A stretch of DNA of 64,000 nt, taken from the NCBI GenBank assembly GCA_022036555.1, contig CM039129.1:43117827-43181826 (forward strand), in the 5' to 3' direction. The DNA is from Microstegium vimineum. Its lineage: Eukaryota > Streptophyta > Magnoliopsida > Poales > Poaceae. Below are positions 1 to 11,807 of the stretch, one piece after another. The first letter of the stretch is position 1, and every line of letters starts with the position of its first letter. The position numbers and the translations under genes were made by a program. The notes beneath the pieces are model-generated. The model made no database searches. It saw only the letters and a program-made list of their open reading frames with translations, and was not told the DNA's origin.

Positions 1-2705
1 TCTACCGCGCGCCTCTCCTTCTATATAGGGCTTAGGCTTATACTATTGGAAATGTTGTATGTATACATGATGTAATAGGATATGAGGAACTAGTAGATAG
101 AGAAGTTTATATACTACAAAAGAGTGTAGAGAGCAAGGAATAATGGTTGGGATTAAGTGCAAGGAATTGCAGGTTTGTTAGGGTGGATAAGCTTTCTTTC
201 AACAACGATGGCTTGACCATTCTCTCATCATTTTCTTATTGTCCATTTGTATGCATCTTCTTGGTAAGATATATATTTCCTTGCAACAAACATATGCAAA
301 TTGCGGAGAAGAGTATGATGGCGGCAGGACTTGTTTAGCATATGTTAAAAAAAACTGTATGATAATAGAATAAACATGTGTGATCATATATATATATCAC
401 CCACACGCATCATTCTATAAATTTAACTAGTTTCCAGCTTGTTAACATTGTCGTATTCAATAATATTGTGTGATACGGGCAAATGGAAGGTTAGTTGTAT
501 AGATGGAAATGCCGTTGTGACCGCCGCGAAAGTAACAAGACAAGAGTCAGAGAAAAAACCATGACTTTCTACACAAGAGAAATGGACTAATGCAGATTTG
601 ACAGCGAAATGTGGAGTGAGATACAGAGGGAAAACGTAATTCTTTTGCCGAACATCTATAACAAACCTAGGAAACAGATCGTCGTCTAGAACACCAACTA
701 GTTAATTACCTACTACCAGTTACTGTCTTGTGGATTTCAGAATCCAGCATATATTTTGTCCGCAGAACTTTTATAAACTACTACTATCTGAACGAGAAAA
801 CGTACTGAAGAAATGCATGTGTGTTGACATGCTATCTGCTGGGTTGGATTTACATTTCCTTTAGATAACATGCTAGGTATTAAGATGCGCTGTGTTGATG
901 AAATGAAATAATTGATCATTCTACATACACAGGGAATAATACCACTGTACTGAAAGATATTTTTTTTCCTTCTTCCATTTTATACACTGTTCATGTTTTG
1001 TTTCTAGGAACAGACACAAATAATAATCATTTATGCAGTAGCTAGCCCCAGGCCGAGACAGTAGCTATCAGGGAGTTAGCAAATCCTTCTCAAGTACTGT
1101 GGTAGACTGGTAGGACATTAAGAAATGCCAAACCAGGTACGTTGACCGCGCTAGCTGCTAGTGGCATCACCATATGGACAGACAGATACAAAACTGCCAT
1201 ACCTGCTGCATGCTTACAAATTGAATACGTCTGCAACTGCAATTCTTCATCGATCACATATATATATTTAATTTAATTAACATATTGAGCATGCATGTAG
1301 TAACGTAATAAACAGCATTATTGTCGTGGACGAATTCATTAGTCGCCATTAATTTGAATAATGCTATAGGCCTCAGTTACTTGACCGTGATGTTTTTGAT
1401 CAGAATGTCTTGTGATTCCATTTTGAGATTAGTCATCATAAACTAGTCGTACATGGCTGTTCCGGTGACGTGATAAATTGACCTACTGACTACTACTGTA
1501 TTGTGAATTGTAGTCTCTGATGAGATGAGCCATGTTACATGTATCGTACAATAATAATACATGTGGTATTTTAGGGAGTTTGGAAACATTGACTGGACTT
1601 GTTCAGCCAACAATATATTTATATATAAGCTTCTGAAGCTTCCATATTAAGTTAATTAACTCTGGTTTACACAGGTAGAGAGCTGTCCAAAAGAGAGAGA
1701 AAAGATAGCATTCTGAAGGAGTAGCAGGGAGCTGGAGCATGCACATGAAGAAGAAACAGTGGCTGTCCAAAACAGCAGATCGATCCATTTTTGTTGATTT
1801 CTCATGAGGAAAGGAAAGGAAAGGAAACGATAGGGAATTGTTTTGTAGCTACCGGCTTGCTGAACCATCCGACCGAGCAACAGTGGCAGCATGAGAGAGC
1901 CATTTTTCGGATGGACACGATCAGGCATTCAAAGCGTCCTGATTGGATCACACCAGCGCAACACTATCATTGCGTAGTCACTTGGCCGTATCTAAGGAAT
2001 TTGTGGCCGTGGTGTGAAGCTGAAGCACATGACATGACGCCCTAAATTTTGAAATTGCAGCAAAGTCAAACCATGCACACTTTCTCATCACATGATTGGT
2101 TAATGACAAAAAACAGTAAACAAAAATATTGAAATTTTACCTCAATATCTAATTTCTAGAAGACATGCATGTGTCCATTAATTGGCATTTTTAGCCTTTC
2201 ATGGGTATGCTGGCCTTGATAAATACTGACCTTTGTAGGTTGGTAGTAGCTACCAGATGGTTTACATCAGACGGCACGTGCTCATGCCAAAAGAAAAACA
2301 ATTATTTGGTTTAACCAGAAGTTTGTGATAGTCAAAACCAGAAGTTCAACTTGACCCATGGATAGATAGGATCCCTGTACGTCCTGTGATTGATACACAT
2401 GTTCCTCAAACGATTCTTAAAATGATTGTGTGTTACAAGAAAAAAAAAAGGAATGCTAAGCAGAGTTCTAATAATTCAGGGGAACTGGAAAGGTGCTATT
2501 AATTGTGAGACTGGGCCTCCTACGTCTGTCTTCGGCTCGCAGTTCCTTAGAGTTGTCGGACAAAACTATTTGGAGCGGCGCTGGGCTGCTGTCTTACGTG
2601 GAGCCCAGTAGAGGGCAAGCCTTGTTGGGCTCTAGTTTGACTCCAAGCCCACATTGTATTTGAGGACCACTAGCACAATTCAGCCTAGCATAACCCATGG
2701 ATTGT
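1..2705. other. AT-rich intergenic DNA, no gene seen
   Basis: No open frame here has a recognisable domain, and no pair of frames looks like spliced exons. The reading frames are short and contain no known motif. The stretch is ordinary low-complexity grass spacer. Confidence 0.6.
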
Positions 2706-3113
2706 TTAAAAAAAATCCCCTTTTTCTCCTTCAACTTTTGTCAAAGTACGTTTTTTTCCCTCTATGAACTCCAAAATCAGACAAGCCACCTCTCTCAACT
2801 ATTGAAAGCTTACATGTTACCTCCCTGGCCCCGTAATAAGCGGTTTTTCCTCCTTGAAGTCTGTTTAAAGCCTTGTTGTTGTTGTTGACGCGCTATAGTT
2901 ATTTTATGATTTTCCTGTACGATTTTTTAAATATTCAGCCAAAATAAGTAAAAAAGGAAAAATACAAAATCACCTTTAAAATCGCTTATAACAAGACCAG
3001 GGAGGTAAAGTGTACGGTTTCAAAAGTTGAGGTAGATGATTTGTCCAGATTTAGAGGTTAGGGAGGAAAAATAGACTTTCACAAAAATTGAGTGAGGAAA
3101 ATTGGACCTTTTC
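2706..3113. repeat. Foldback (long inverted repeat) element, copy 1
   Basis: The left end reads as pyrimidine-rich blocks (CTCCTTCAACTTTTG, then CCTCTCTCAACTATTG, then ACCTCCCTGG). These return as imperfect reverse complements at the right end (CCAGGGAGGTAAAG, AAAGTTGAGGTAG, AATTGAGTGAGGAAAA). The arms are about 150 bp. Half copies of the same family lie at 5370-5525 and 34430-34619, and a longer copy at 54820-59556. There is no coding capacity, so it looks like a non-autonomous DNA element. A short CT microsatellite follows at about 3131-3151. Confidence 0.5.
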
Positions 3114-3494
3114 CTTATGAAAATGCCAATTCTCTCTCTCTCTCTCTCTCTCGCTCCCAATGCTATAGATATATGGAACATACTTGTGCAAAATAAGTGA
3201 TCACATGCCCAGTGTGTTGAGATTAGATATTTCCAAATATAGACATCACTTGGCCTTGTGCATATCACTAAAATAGAACCTTCACATTTATATAGAACAA
3301 TTATTGTTAGAGTTTCAGAAAACTTAGATGTCAATTACTGTAATCAACTTTATTTTGCTAGGAATTGCCATTTCATATAAATTTATTTAGTAGAATGAAA
3401 ATGTAACTTTTAATACTGCTGGTACAAGAAAAAAAATGCATTTCAAAATATAGACATCACTTCGTCGAATGCAACAACAAGCGACTGAGCATAG

Positions 3495-4418
3495 CTAGCG
3501 TGGCGGCTTCTTGTTGCTGTTGAGCCCAAAGCGCCACGCGAAGAAGGCGTCGCGCGCCCACGCAGGCGACGCAGCGAGAACGGCGAACAACATGGTCATG
3601 CTACCATATACGATCTCCCTGGGCGGTCGGGCGCTCAAGACCCTTCGCGCGACGTGCCTAGCGAGCACGCCGGCGTCGGTGGCGTTCCGCGACTGCGAAG
3701 CCCGCGCGCGCTCCTCAATCGCCGCCGCGAAGTCCCTGTACATCCTCCACTCCCCCTGGTGCTGGTGCCCGGCGGCGAGGCTAGCGGCGTTGGCGCGGCC
3801 GAGCCCGGACCTCACCGCTCCGGGAACAACCTTGACGACGTGGACGCCGAAGGGACGGAGCTCGAGACGGAGCGCGTCGGTGGCGGCGTGCACGGCGGCC
3901 TTGGACGCGCAGTACGGCGCAGCCCACGGCGTGGCTGCGGTGCCCACCACGCTGCCCACGTTGACGACGCGCCCGGAGCCGCGCGCCGCCATGTGCGGCG
4001 CCACCGCGCGCACGGTGCGGACCTGGCCTAGGAAGTTCACGTCCATCGCGCGCTGTACGGCGGCGGAGGACAGCTCCGCTAGTGGACCCGTGCACCCGAC
4101 GCCGGCGTTGTTCACGAGCACGTCCACGCGCCCGTGACGGGATAGAACGGCGGTGACTGCGGATGTGACGCTCGCGTCTGAGGTCACGTCCAGGGGTAGG
4201 GCTTCGGTTGATGGCGTGCCGATGAGGTCGGCGGTCAGGCATGGGACTTGGTCGGGGATGTCGGTGGCAACCACGTGGCAGCCCAGCCCGGCGAAGGCCT
4301 GACAGTACTCGTACCCTATCCCGCCCTTGGCACACCCCGTGATGAGCACCACCGGCTGCTGGCCGTCGGCGGCGGCGCCGCCGGTGGCCATGAGTGTGGT
4401 TCGATTGGGAGACCACAC
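3495..4418 (-). CDS. Short-chain dehydrogenase/reductase (classical SDR)
   Basis: This intronless frame encodes 307 aa with a complete classical SDR fold. The cofactor motif TGxxxGIG is at residues 28-35 (TGCAKGGIG), NNAG at 103-106, the catalytic serine near 156 (NVGSV), and YxxxK at Y169-K173 (YCASK). It should be an NAD(P)(H)-dependent oxidoreductase. The overall pattern most resembles plant proteins annotated as 1-acyldihydroxyacetone-phosphate reductase-like, but the substrate cannot be read from the sequence. Asp53 after the second strand suggests NAD(H) preference (inference). A hydrophobic stretch near residues 275-290 may be a membrane-associated tail. Met10 (4391) is an alternative start. 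A TATA box lies 46 bp upstream. The frame is very GC-rich compared with its surroundings, as is usual for intronless grass genes, and it has no internal lesion. Confidence 0.88.
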   Translation of the reverse strand: MWSPNRTTLMATGGAAADGQQPVVLITGCAKGGIGYEYCQAFAGLGCHVVATDIPDQVPCLTADLIGTPSTEALPLDVTSDASVTSAVTAVLSRHGRVDVLVNNAGVGCTGPLAELSSAAVQRAMDVNFLGQVRTVRAVAPHMAARGSGRVVNVGSVVGTAATPWAAPYCASKAAVHAATDALRLELRPFGVHVVKVVPGAVRSGLGRANAASLAAGHQHQGEWRMYRDFAAAIEERARASQSRNATDAGVLARHVARRVLSARPPREIVYGSMTMLFAVLAASPAWARDAFFAWRFGLNSNKKPPR

Positions 4419-4462
4419 ACGATGTAGCTTCGCAAGCAGCGGGATGGATGGTCGGAGGGCGT

Positions 4463-4474
4463 CTTATATAGGTG
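4463..4474 (-). promoter_or_regulatory. TATA box of the SDR gene
   Basis: On the minus strand the sequence CCTATATAAGAC lies 46-57 bp before the ATG at 4418. This spacing would give a short 5' leader. It supports transcription of the SDR frame and favours the first ATG or the one ten codons later. Confidence 0.65.
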
Positions 4475-5122
4475 CACCGTGCACAACAAGGATTAACTAA
4501 CGGATTAGTATTAATGAAGATTATTATATAGCTAATCCTGGGTTGGTCCGTCGTGATGATTTGTAGGGGGGAATATGCAGGAGGGATATGCTGTTGGAGT
4601 TGGCGCCATTTCCTTGGCCTCTACTCATGCTCTCTGCGTCAGCGTGTGTTGCTCGGTGTCATCTTCTTTGGGAGGTCCGGCGGCGATCTTCCGCGGTGGC
4701 CGGCCGGCGAGATTCCTCCACTGCAGGGCCCTACATCAGTTAGTTTAATGCACGAATTCGAAGCTGAACCACCTGTGCAAGCTGAAGCAGAGGCATGTTT
4801 CCATGCGCTACTCAACGTTGCAAGTGTGATGCCGGGATGGGAGAAACAGAGTGACAGAGAGCTCGGGAGCGAGATATATAAAAATTTCATAATCACGTAT
4901 AAATTAGTTATAAATTTATAAATCTAAACGAATTAATAACTAATTTATACATGATCCAATTAGTATGAAACTTTTATGATAGTTCAAGCATACAATAAAT
5001 AGGACACCGTGAAAACTTCATAAAACTAGACTATAGAATCTACGGTTACAGAAAATAATAGATCTAACTCTACCGCAAAATATTTTTGTACTAAAATATA
5101 TCATAGTATATGTTTACTGTGA
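4475..5122. other. Intergenic, no gene seen
   Basis: This is upstream DNA of the SDR gene. A 122-codon open frame at 4553-4921 has no recognisable domain or codon pattern. I see nothing else. Confidence 0.5.
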
Positions 5123-5369
5123 TACTCCATCCGTCCTAAAAAAAGAGGTGTTCGCACTTTCCAAAATGTCAACAAATTTTAACTTTGACCAACTATATTT
5201 AACAAAATATTAATATTTATAGTATGTAATTAGTATCATTAGATATATCTTTGAATATACTTTAATAATAAACTTATTTAGAGATATATTTCTATAAACT
5301 TAGTCAAAGTTAATAACGTTTGACCAACACGTTTCTCATTGCGACTCTTTTTTTAGGACGGAGAGAGTA
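5123..5369. mobile_element. Stowaway-type MITE
   Basis: It starts TACTCCATCCGTCCTAAAAA and ends TTTTTTAGGACGGAGAGAGTA. These are the familiar CTCCCTCCGTCC terminal inverted repeats of grass Stowaway (Tc1/mariner) elements, with TA at each edge. It is 247 bp and non-coding. Confidence 0.85.
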
Positions 5370-5525
5370 CTCATTTGGATTATAATAAAATTTATTTTTC
5401 ATTTTATGTTTTTTTTTATGATTTACTATGATTTTTCAAAGATTCAGTTGAAATAAATTAAAAATAAAAAGACAACCAGATAAAATGTAAAAAACAAACT
5501 TTCGTAAAAAGAAAAGTGGACCTTT
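5370..5525. repeat. Half copy of the foldback family
   Basis: The segment contains TTATGATTTACTATGATTTT followed by CAAAGATTCAGTTGAAATAA and ends in GAAAAGTGGACCTTTT. The same blocks occur in the arms at 34430-34619 and 54960-55320. Only one arm is present. Confidence 0.45.
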
Positions 5526-5631
5526 TAGAACACTGTGGATGGATTCCATTCTACGAGGAGCGCAGCCCAGGGCATAGAGCCCATAGCGGCCTGCCTGGTC
5601 TGACCCGGGCTGAGGCTGCGGATGCTGCTCG

Positions 5632-5755
5632 GCCCTGTTCACTTGACTTTTCAGCCGATTTAAATCCAACTATAACAGTGTTTTTCTCTCACAAAAAATC
5701 AACTAGCAGTACATAATCCTGTCAGAACAGTACATAATCCTACCAACCGAACATG
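5632..5755. mobile_element. Short MITE of the CTGTTC / TTTTTCTCTCACAA family
   Basis: The core CAGTGTTTTTCTCTCACAAA with flanking CCTGTTCACTTGACTTTTCA and CATAATCCT is shared with the copy at 30158-30263 inside the receptor kinase gene. The ends are degenerate. Boundaries are approximate. Confidence 0.5.
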
Positions 5756-6856
5756 CTGTTAGTTATTGGGCTGGAACTAACTCTGTTATAAACTATAGTT
5801 TGTTTGACTTTTTTTTATCTTAAGTTTGAGTACTTATCTTATTTAAAATTTTGTATAAAATATTATTATTTTTATTACGGCTTGCTTTATTAATAAACAG
5901 TCTTCGAGAATGATTTAAATTTGATTATGTTTACATATATTTTTTAATATAAATCAAATTATAATTTGCAATGGAGTGAAGAATCAGGTAACCTCTTTAC
6001 GCACAAGTGGTCATCTAGATCCATCTGATCTAACGATCGATGCAGTTTCGTCATCCAAGAATAGAATACAATAGAATGCTTTGGGTTTACTCACGAGACG
6101 AATACAGTAGGTCCTGACAGTTGACACAAGCGTCAGTCACTAAAACTATACAACAGTGTGCTGTGCACTTGTGATAATATCGATCATTGTTCTGCATCCA
6201 ATTGAATGGCATGTTAGTTGCGAAGAAACGAGGGATGATGGTGGATAGCAGTTGATGAAGAAAGCAAGGAAAGGGAATGGTCGCTGTCTAGTTTCTGTCA
6301 TGGTCGGTGTGCCAGCGCCATTCTTTTTCTTCCATCCAATTCAATTATGTCAAATACTCCTACTACGTACACTCTCGCTAGTAGCAAGGAGATCATCCCT
6401 ACACCTGCCCTGCCCGTAATTACGAATTGGTCTTTGCTTTGCTTTTTTTTTCTTTTCCTCGATGACGCACGATGTCAAGAAAGTAAGTACTTCCTTCGGG
6501 GTATAAATAGATGATGTCATGAGATGTACTCTATATAGGTTAAACTTTCTCAATTTTACTAGATTTATTTATAGAAAATACATATAATATTTATATATTA
6601 ACACCTCTTCCAACTGGTTGAGTCGTTTCTAATCTGTTTGTCGTCAAATCAAGATCTATTTGATTTTCCTAATCATAGATTGATTTTTTTAACATGGATA
6701 GGCGTCATCTCGATTCGGCACCATGCGAACCTTGACGCCTACGGCCGGTGTTGGCGTCGCTCAGGGACATATGTTTTCTGCCCCGCTGGCTGTCATGACC
6801 GACACCGCGGGCAACCACGGCACGTTTGTTTCCGTATAGCATGTCGGTGCTACACA
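5756..6856. other. Intergenic, no gene seen
   Basis: AT-rich spacer. The short open frames have no recognisable motif. Part of 6600-6856 may belong to the CACTA-like element that follows. Confidence 0.45.
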
Positions 6857-7150
6857 AGATCACTAGCACAAAGAAGCACTACACATGCGGTTGGTAACCT
6901 ATCTCTACATACGTTTTTCGCTTCCGCCTAAGGTAGGGGATAGTAAAAATGATGCCTCTTCAGAGGCGGTTTTCTGTGAACCGCCTGTAGAAATGTATTT
7001 TCACATGCGGTTCCTTAAGTCAACCGCCTGTGAAAATGCGATTTCTTCAACCGCCTGTAAAGATCGATTTCTACATGCGGTTTGCTATATAAACTGTGTG
7101 TAGAAATTTGTTTCCACAGGTGGCCCTCAACCAAACCGCCAGAACAAAGA
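6857..7150. mobile_element. CACTA-like subterminal repeat block (possible left end)
   Basis: From about 6949 there are repeated copies of a motif close to AACCGCCTGTAGAAAT in both orientations (GAGGCGGTTTTCTG, AACCGCCTGTAGAAAT, TCACATGCGGTTCC, CAACCGCCTGTGAAAA, TTTCTACATGCGGTTT). Such arrays are typical of CACTA (En/Spm) subterminal regions. CACTAGCACAAAGAAG lies just upstream at about 6860. The same motif family recurs at 13340-13510 next to an ACTAGTG end. No matching 3-bp target duplication was found. Confidence 0.5.
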
Positions 7151-7384
7151 GTCGCTGGCTTTTTAATATTTGTAATTAGGCTGCAATATATGTAATAGAT
7201 TGAAACTATATAAACAATATTGACTCATGTGCATAACTAGAGAAACATATATACAATATAATTATCTCATCTCATATACACTAAATTGTAGTATCCTCTC
7301 TAAAAACCTATATGGTATTTTGGTGCTGCTAGCAATACTTCCCTATTATGCTAGAAATATAGACTTATGATGTTTTATTATGTA
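7151..7384. other. Intergenic, no gene seen
   Basis: Short AT-rich stretch between the CACTA-like repeats and the copia remnant. Nothing recognisable. Confidence 0.4.
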
Positions 7385-8272
7385 TTGAAGATAAAGGGTC
7401 TCAAAGAATCTAGAATCAATCCCAGAAGAAGTTAAGACAATACTTAGATATCTGAATGGAACCCAAGATCTCGGTCTATATTTCCTGAAGAATCAGGACC
7501 TAAGATTGATTGGCTATGCCGACACTGGATATTTGTCTGATCGACATAATGCAAGATCTCAAAGTAGTTTTGTGTTTCTCTATGGTGGTATTGCTATATC
7601 CTGGACATCTTGCAACAAACCTTGGTAGCAACGTATACAAACCTCTCAGATGTTGTTGCGCTATATGAAGCCGCACGTGAATGTGCTTGGCTACAACGGA
7701 TGACTAACCATATCCAGAAGTCATGTGGTCTTAGTACCGTTGATACCCCACTATTATTTATGAGGATAATACAACATGTGTTGCACAAATGCAAACGAGT
7801 TATATTGAGAGTAATATGACTAAACATATATCTCCTAAATTTTTCTATACTCACGAACTCCAGAAGCAGGGTGAGATAAATATCTTAAAAGTCTAGTCAT
7901 GTGACAATGTAGCAGATTTGTTCACTAAGTCTTTACCAGCTACTGCATTCAGAAAATGTATTCATGATATTGGTATTAGACGACTGAGAGAATTGCAAAG
8001 TTCAGGGGGAGATCGCCCTGAATTGCCCTTGAAATTGGGGCTAGAAGATCCTGAAATTTATAATCCTGAAGGTTATAAAATGTCTTGAAGATAACTGGTT
8101 TACCTTTTTTTCCATAAATGAGTTTTCCAGAAGTTTCTCATAATGATTTTTAATGAGGCAACAAGTGCAATACATCTAGCGTCACTATGTACTCTTTCTC
8201 CATATTTTCCCATTGGGTTTTTAGGAGTTTTAATGAGACATGAGTTGATCATGGTATTCTCCCAAGGGGGAG
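7385..8272 (+). pseudogene. Ty1/copia pol remnant (RNase H and 3' end)
   Basis: Translated in pieces, the region gives the copia C-terminal signature: LRYLNGTQDLGLYF, then LIGYADTGYLSD, then SCDNVADLFTKSLPA, FRKCIHDIGIRRLREL. These match the RNase H and tail of copia polyproteins. At least six stops and frameshifts separate the pieces, so it is dead. A polypurine tract (AAGGGGGA, 8264-8271) precedes the LTR directly, which fixes the plus-strand orientation. The 5' part of the element is missing. Confidence 0.8.
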
Positions 8273-8551
8273 TGTTGGGAAACAATCCTAATAGATAATT
8301 ATGGGCTCATACCAAATATACCCCTAAAGGGTTAAGACTATATAAAGGAACATGTACCCATCGATAATGAAGAAGAGAATACAAGTTCCATAAGAAGAGA
8401 ATACAAGTTCCATAATATTGACTCTCATGTGTTCATCTATTGTACTATTAGGAAGAGAGACAAGAGATCATCTACAGCTTCTACACGTCTTTTCTTAGGA
8501 TGGGAACGGGAAAACGGATCTGACAATCCGTGTATAGGCCGATTCTTAACA
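8273..8551 (+). mobile_element. Copia 3' LTR
   Basis: It begins TGTTGGGAAACAATCC right after the polypurine tract and ends CGATTCTTAACA, giving TGTT/AACA termini. It is 279 bp, with a TATA-like TATATAAAGG at about 8339-8348. It is followed by TTGGTACCACG, which resembles a primer-binding site; this is unexpected after a 3' LTR (see findings). Confidence 0.65.
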
Positions 8552-8994
8552 CTTGGTACCACGTACCAGCTATGTTGCCATATGTTCCTTACTAATCAAG
8601 CAGATGAATAGATATATTTTATTGTGTATGCCAATTTTTGTTCAAATAAACGATGGTACTAGAAAAGATGAAGATAGTTTATATCATCATTTCTAAGAAC
8701 TTAAGTCTTGGTCTCTTGGATAAAAAGTTACATCCATTATCTAAAACTTTATGTTTTCATCAATTATTTTGTATGTAATTCATATATTATCTATAACCTA
8801 ATTTTGTTATAAATAAGTAAAATAATAGACTTGCGGAGCTTTTTTGATTCAGTGCGGTTGATATGTATGTTTTTAGTGGCCCTAAGCGTTAAAATTGACG
8901 AGCTCCGCCACTGATTATAGGAGCATAAGAGGGCCACATGCCTAAAATATTTTGCATACAAAATATAAAATAGCCGCCAAGAGAACTTTTTTAA
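8552..8994. other. Intergenic, no gene seen
   Basis: AT-rich spacer between two retrotransposon remnants. No gene or repeat was recognised. Confidence 0.45.
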
Positions 8995-11807
8995 TGTAAC
9001 GGATGGGGATATGAAGCGCCCCTGGTTATCCAGGAACTCAAATGTGATACAATACTAGTCTCAGGAGGCTAGTAACACATTTATTACATCAGATAAATCT
9101 CAACGCAGTATAATATAACCAACGTGGGCAATGAAGAAATGCCAAAATGATACATAACCAAAACATAGCATAGGTCCAATATAACCAGAAAATAAATTCG
9201 CCATCAGACATCTGACGAATCCCAATGACACAGGCTAGTTGGGTGCAGACACGACCTTACTCGAACGCTGCTTCGGGATCGAAGTCTGGATCCTCCTCTG
9301 TATAATAAAGCAAGGGTGAGTAACCTTACCCTACGAAATGGGATATCAATATATGTATATGGGTAAATCAAGGATAAGGTTTGGTTCATTTGCATGAAGC
9401 TAATTTTAACACATGCAGGGTTTCATTTTATAAATCCTTTTTGCAAAAGCGTTTTTCCATATATATGAGCATTTCCGAAAAATAGGTTGGTCAAGTTTAA
9501 ATGCTGCTGAACGCTCTGCTCCCACAGCACCTGGCCAATGGCCATTTATTTCCAAACACATACTTACTTATGTTTTCACCCATCCCAACCCATCTGGTTG
9601 TTGAAACCAAACCATAACTCGTCCGAGACCGCGAACACGGCTATCAAGATAGGTTTTTAACACTCTGTAGAGGTTGTACACTTTCACCACAAGTAGGGTA
9701 CCGTAACTTAACACCTTAGTGCAAGCACAGATCCATCAAAGTCATTACCCTCCATAGCTAAGTAATGACACTCACCACGGGAACACTAAGCCACCACCTC
9801 AACAATAATTAATAGAGCTCGTTACATTTCATAAATTCACCATTACCACATATATTTCTTAGTGTACCCGTTGCACATCTGCCTCAGGTGATTGCCATAC
9901 CAACTAGAGGGTTTAGACTAAGCCTTACCGCACACAGGGTCGAGTGGTTGTACGATAAATGAGTTAGAAAAAATGAATCATCAACTCAGTACCAATTTGT
10001 TCATTAACCCTTTTACACATGTCACCATTTATTCTCACAACTCACACATTTTTTTCTTTTCAAATCATTGTATTTGAAAAAAAATTATGATAAGTATCAA
10101 GTCCTAAGCATACTAAATAATAGTATATCATAATATTCATTCCTAAGTTTAAGCAAGGTAATTATCAGGTTATATCAATTCAAGGTGGGCTATTTAACTG
10201 GGTATAACTACGCAACAAAAATATCTCGTACATATATCGTACATGCAATATTTAAAACGGCTTCTACGGGTTGTGTTTAAAAATAGGATCAATATGCATC
10301 AAAGGGGATTAGGCTGGACTTGCCTCCGTCGACGTCCTCGGTAAACTCGTGCTGGCAGTTCAGGTCCTCGACGTCGAACTCATGGTACTCATCTCCAACG
10401 TGGCTCGTTCACTTCGTCAGCTAAACACGCGTACGACCAAAACAAACAAACAAACACAAATAAATATTCACATACATTCAAATGAGCTCTAAAAATTATG
10501 ATATTTATACGGGATGTAGAGTTTGATTTTAGATGAATTTAATAAGAAGAATCTGTGAAAACGGGTCTGTCATTTGGTCGTGCGAGGTGGCCACATTTTA
10601 ATCATGCAGAAAAGACTAATGCGTGATTAAGAAATATCCCTTGATTCTCACATGGTGTGGAGTCGTGTGCTTTGCATGGTACTTTTGCATGTGCACTATT
10701 TGGTGAAGTTGACATGCCTTGCATGCAAGCATGCACGTGCATGCATGGGAAGTGAGAGAAGGTAATAACATGATTCTCATAAGTTGATTACCTTGTTCTG
10801 TGAAAAAGACCAATCCCAGTATGTGTGTTGCTCGTGGACAGAACAACGAACTGAGTGTGTGTGTGAGAGAGTTGTGATTCTGATGGCTTTGCAGCACGGT
10901 GTGGTGGAGGAGGGGCATCCGGTGCTGCGTTTTATAGGACGAAGGGGGTTGTTGTGCCACCGATGTCCAACTATTTGCATTCACTGAGCGGTGGAGTGAT
11001 GAGACGTATTTCTGCTGCATGCAAATGGACGGTGCATGGCTAGTGACTCAATTAGCGTTGCATGCGAAGCACGGTGAATCTTTCATGCAAAGAACAATGC
11101 AACTTGCAGCTGGACGGTGCCTAACTTGATTGTGCTTTTGCATGCAGGTACAATGTATAGAGGAGGAATGCATGCTCAGCATGCAAGCTAGCAAGGACGA
11201 CGAGCTGCATGTATGCATGGCGTGAGTGTGTGTGTATAGGCATGCAAGTGTATGTGTGTGAGCATGCAAGCTGCTGCTTGCGCATGCAAGGGTGTGTGTG
11301 TGTGAGCATGCATGTTGCTGCATGCAAACGTGAGTGTATGAGCATGCAAGTGCATGCATGTATGTCTGTGTGCATATTTGTACTGGGTGTTGTCTTGTAA
11401 ATATCTTTGCCTTGATTTATTTACTGAGTGAATGCGGTGTGCTGCTGATATACATGAAGAAAGGAGAGAGATCTGGGAAGTGGGTCCCACGGTGCAAATG
11501 ACACGGCGAGGTGGTGGGGTCCGGGCGTGAGTGCGCTGCGACGGCGGTGGTGGCGCGTGCGCCGTTCCCAGATGCTGTCGGGCGAGGCGAGCGGAGAGAG
11601 AAGGAGAAGGAGAGGTGGGGGACGGCTGGTGATATTTGTGCTACGGTGCGCGGGATATGACTTAGAATAAGGAGATAGAGTGTGTATGAACTAGTTTTAG
11701 GTAGGAATGAGATTTTAGATAGAGCTTATATGACTTTAGTTTTCAAAATAGATTTTGAAAATATTTTTACGCGAGTGATTTTAGAAGTTGAATTTTCGGG
11801 ATGTTAC
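8995..11807 (-). mobile_element. Gypsy-type LTR or LTR remnant, minus orientation
   Basis: On the plus strand the block starts TGTAACGGATGGGGATATG and ends TTTTCGGGATGTTACCA. Read on the minus strand this is a TGGTAACATCCCG...CCGTTACA unit of about 2.8 kb, a format common to long gypsy LTRs of grasses. No coding domain is visible and no 5-bp target duplication matches, so a degenerate solo LTR or a truncated element are both possible. Confidence 0.45.
10620..11400. repeat. CATGCA/GCATGC-rich tract with GT runs
   Basis: The tract is dense in TGCATGC, GCATGCAAG and GTGTGTGTGAGCATG blocks, strongest from 11130 to 11370. It lies inside the putative gypsy LTR. The short frames crossing it are Cys/His-rich artefacts of the repeat. 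Confidence 0.6.

Noticed and set aside
3511..4137. Long plus-strand open frame over the SDR gene
   Set aside because: It is a GC-rich shadow of the minus-strand SDR frame; its translation shows no domain.
11048..11490. Cys/His-rich open frames that look like small secreted peptides
   Set aside because: They are translations of TGCATG and GT repeats in several overlapping frames, with no start context or conserved spacing.
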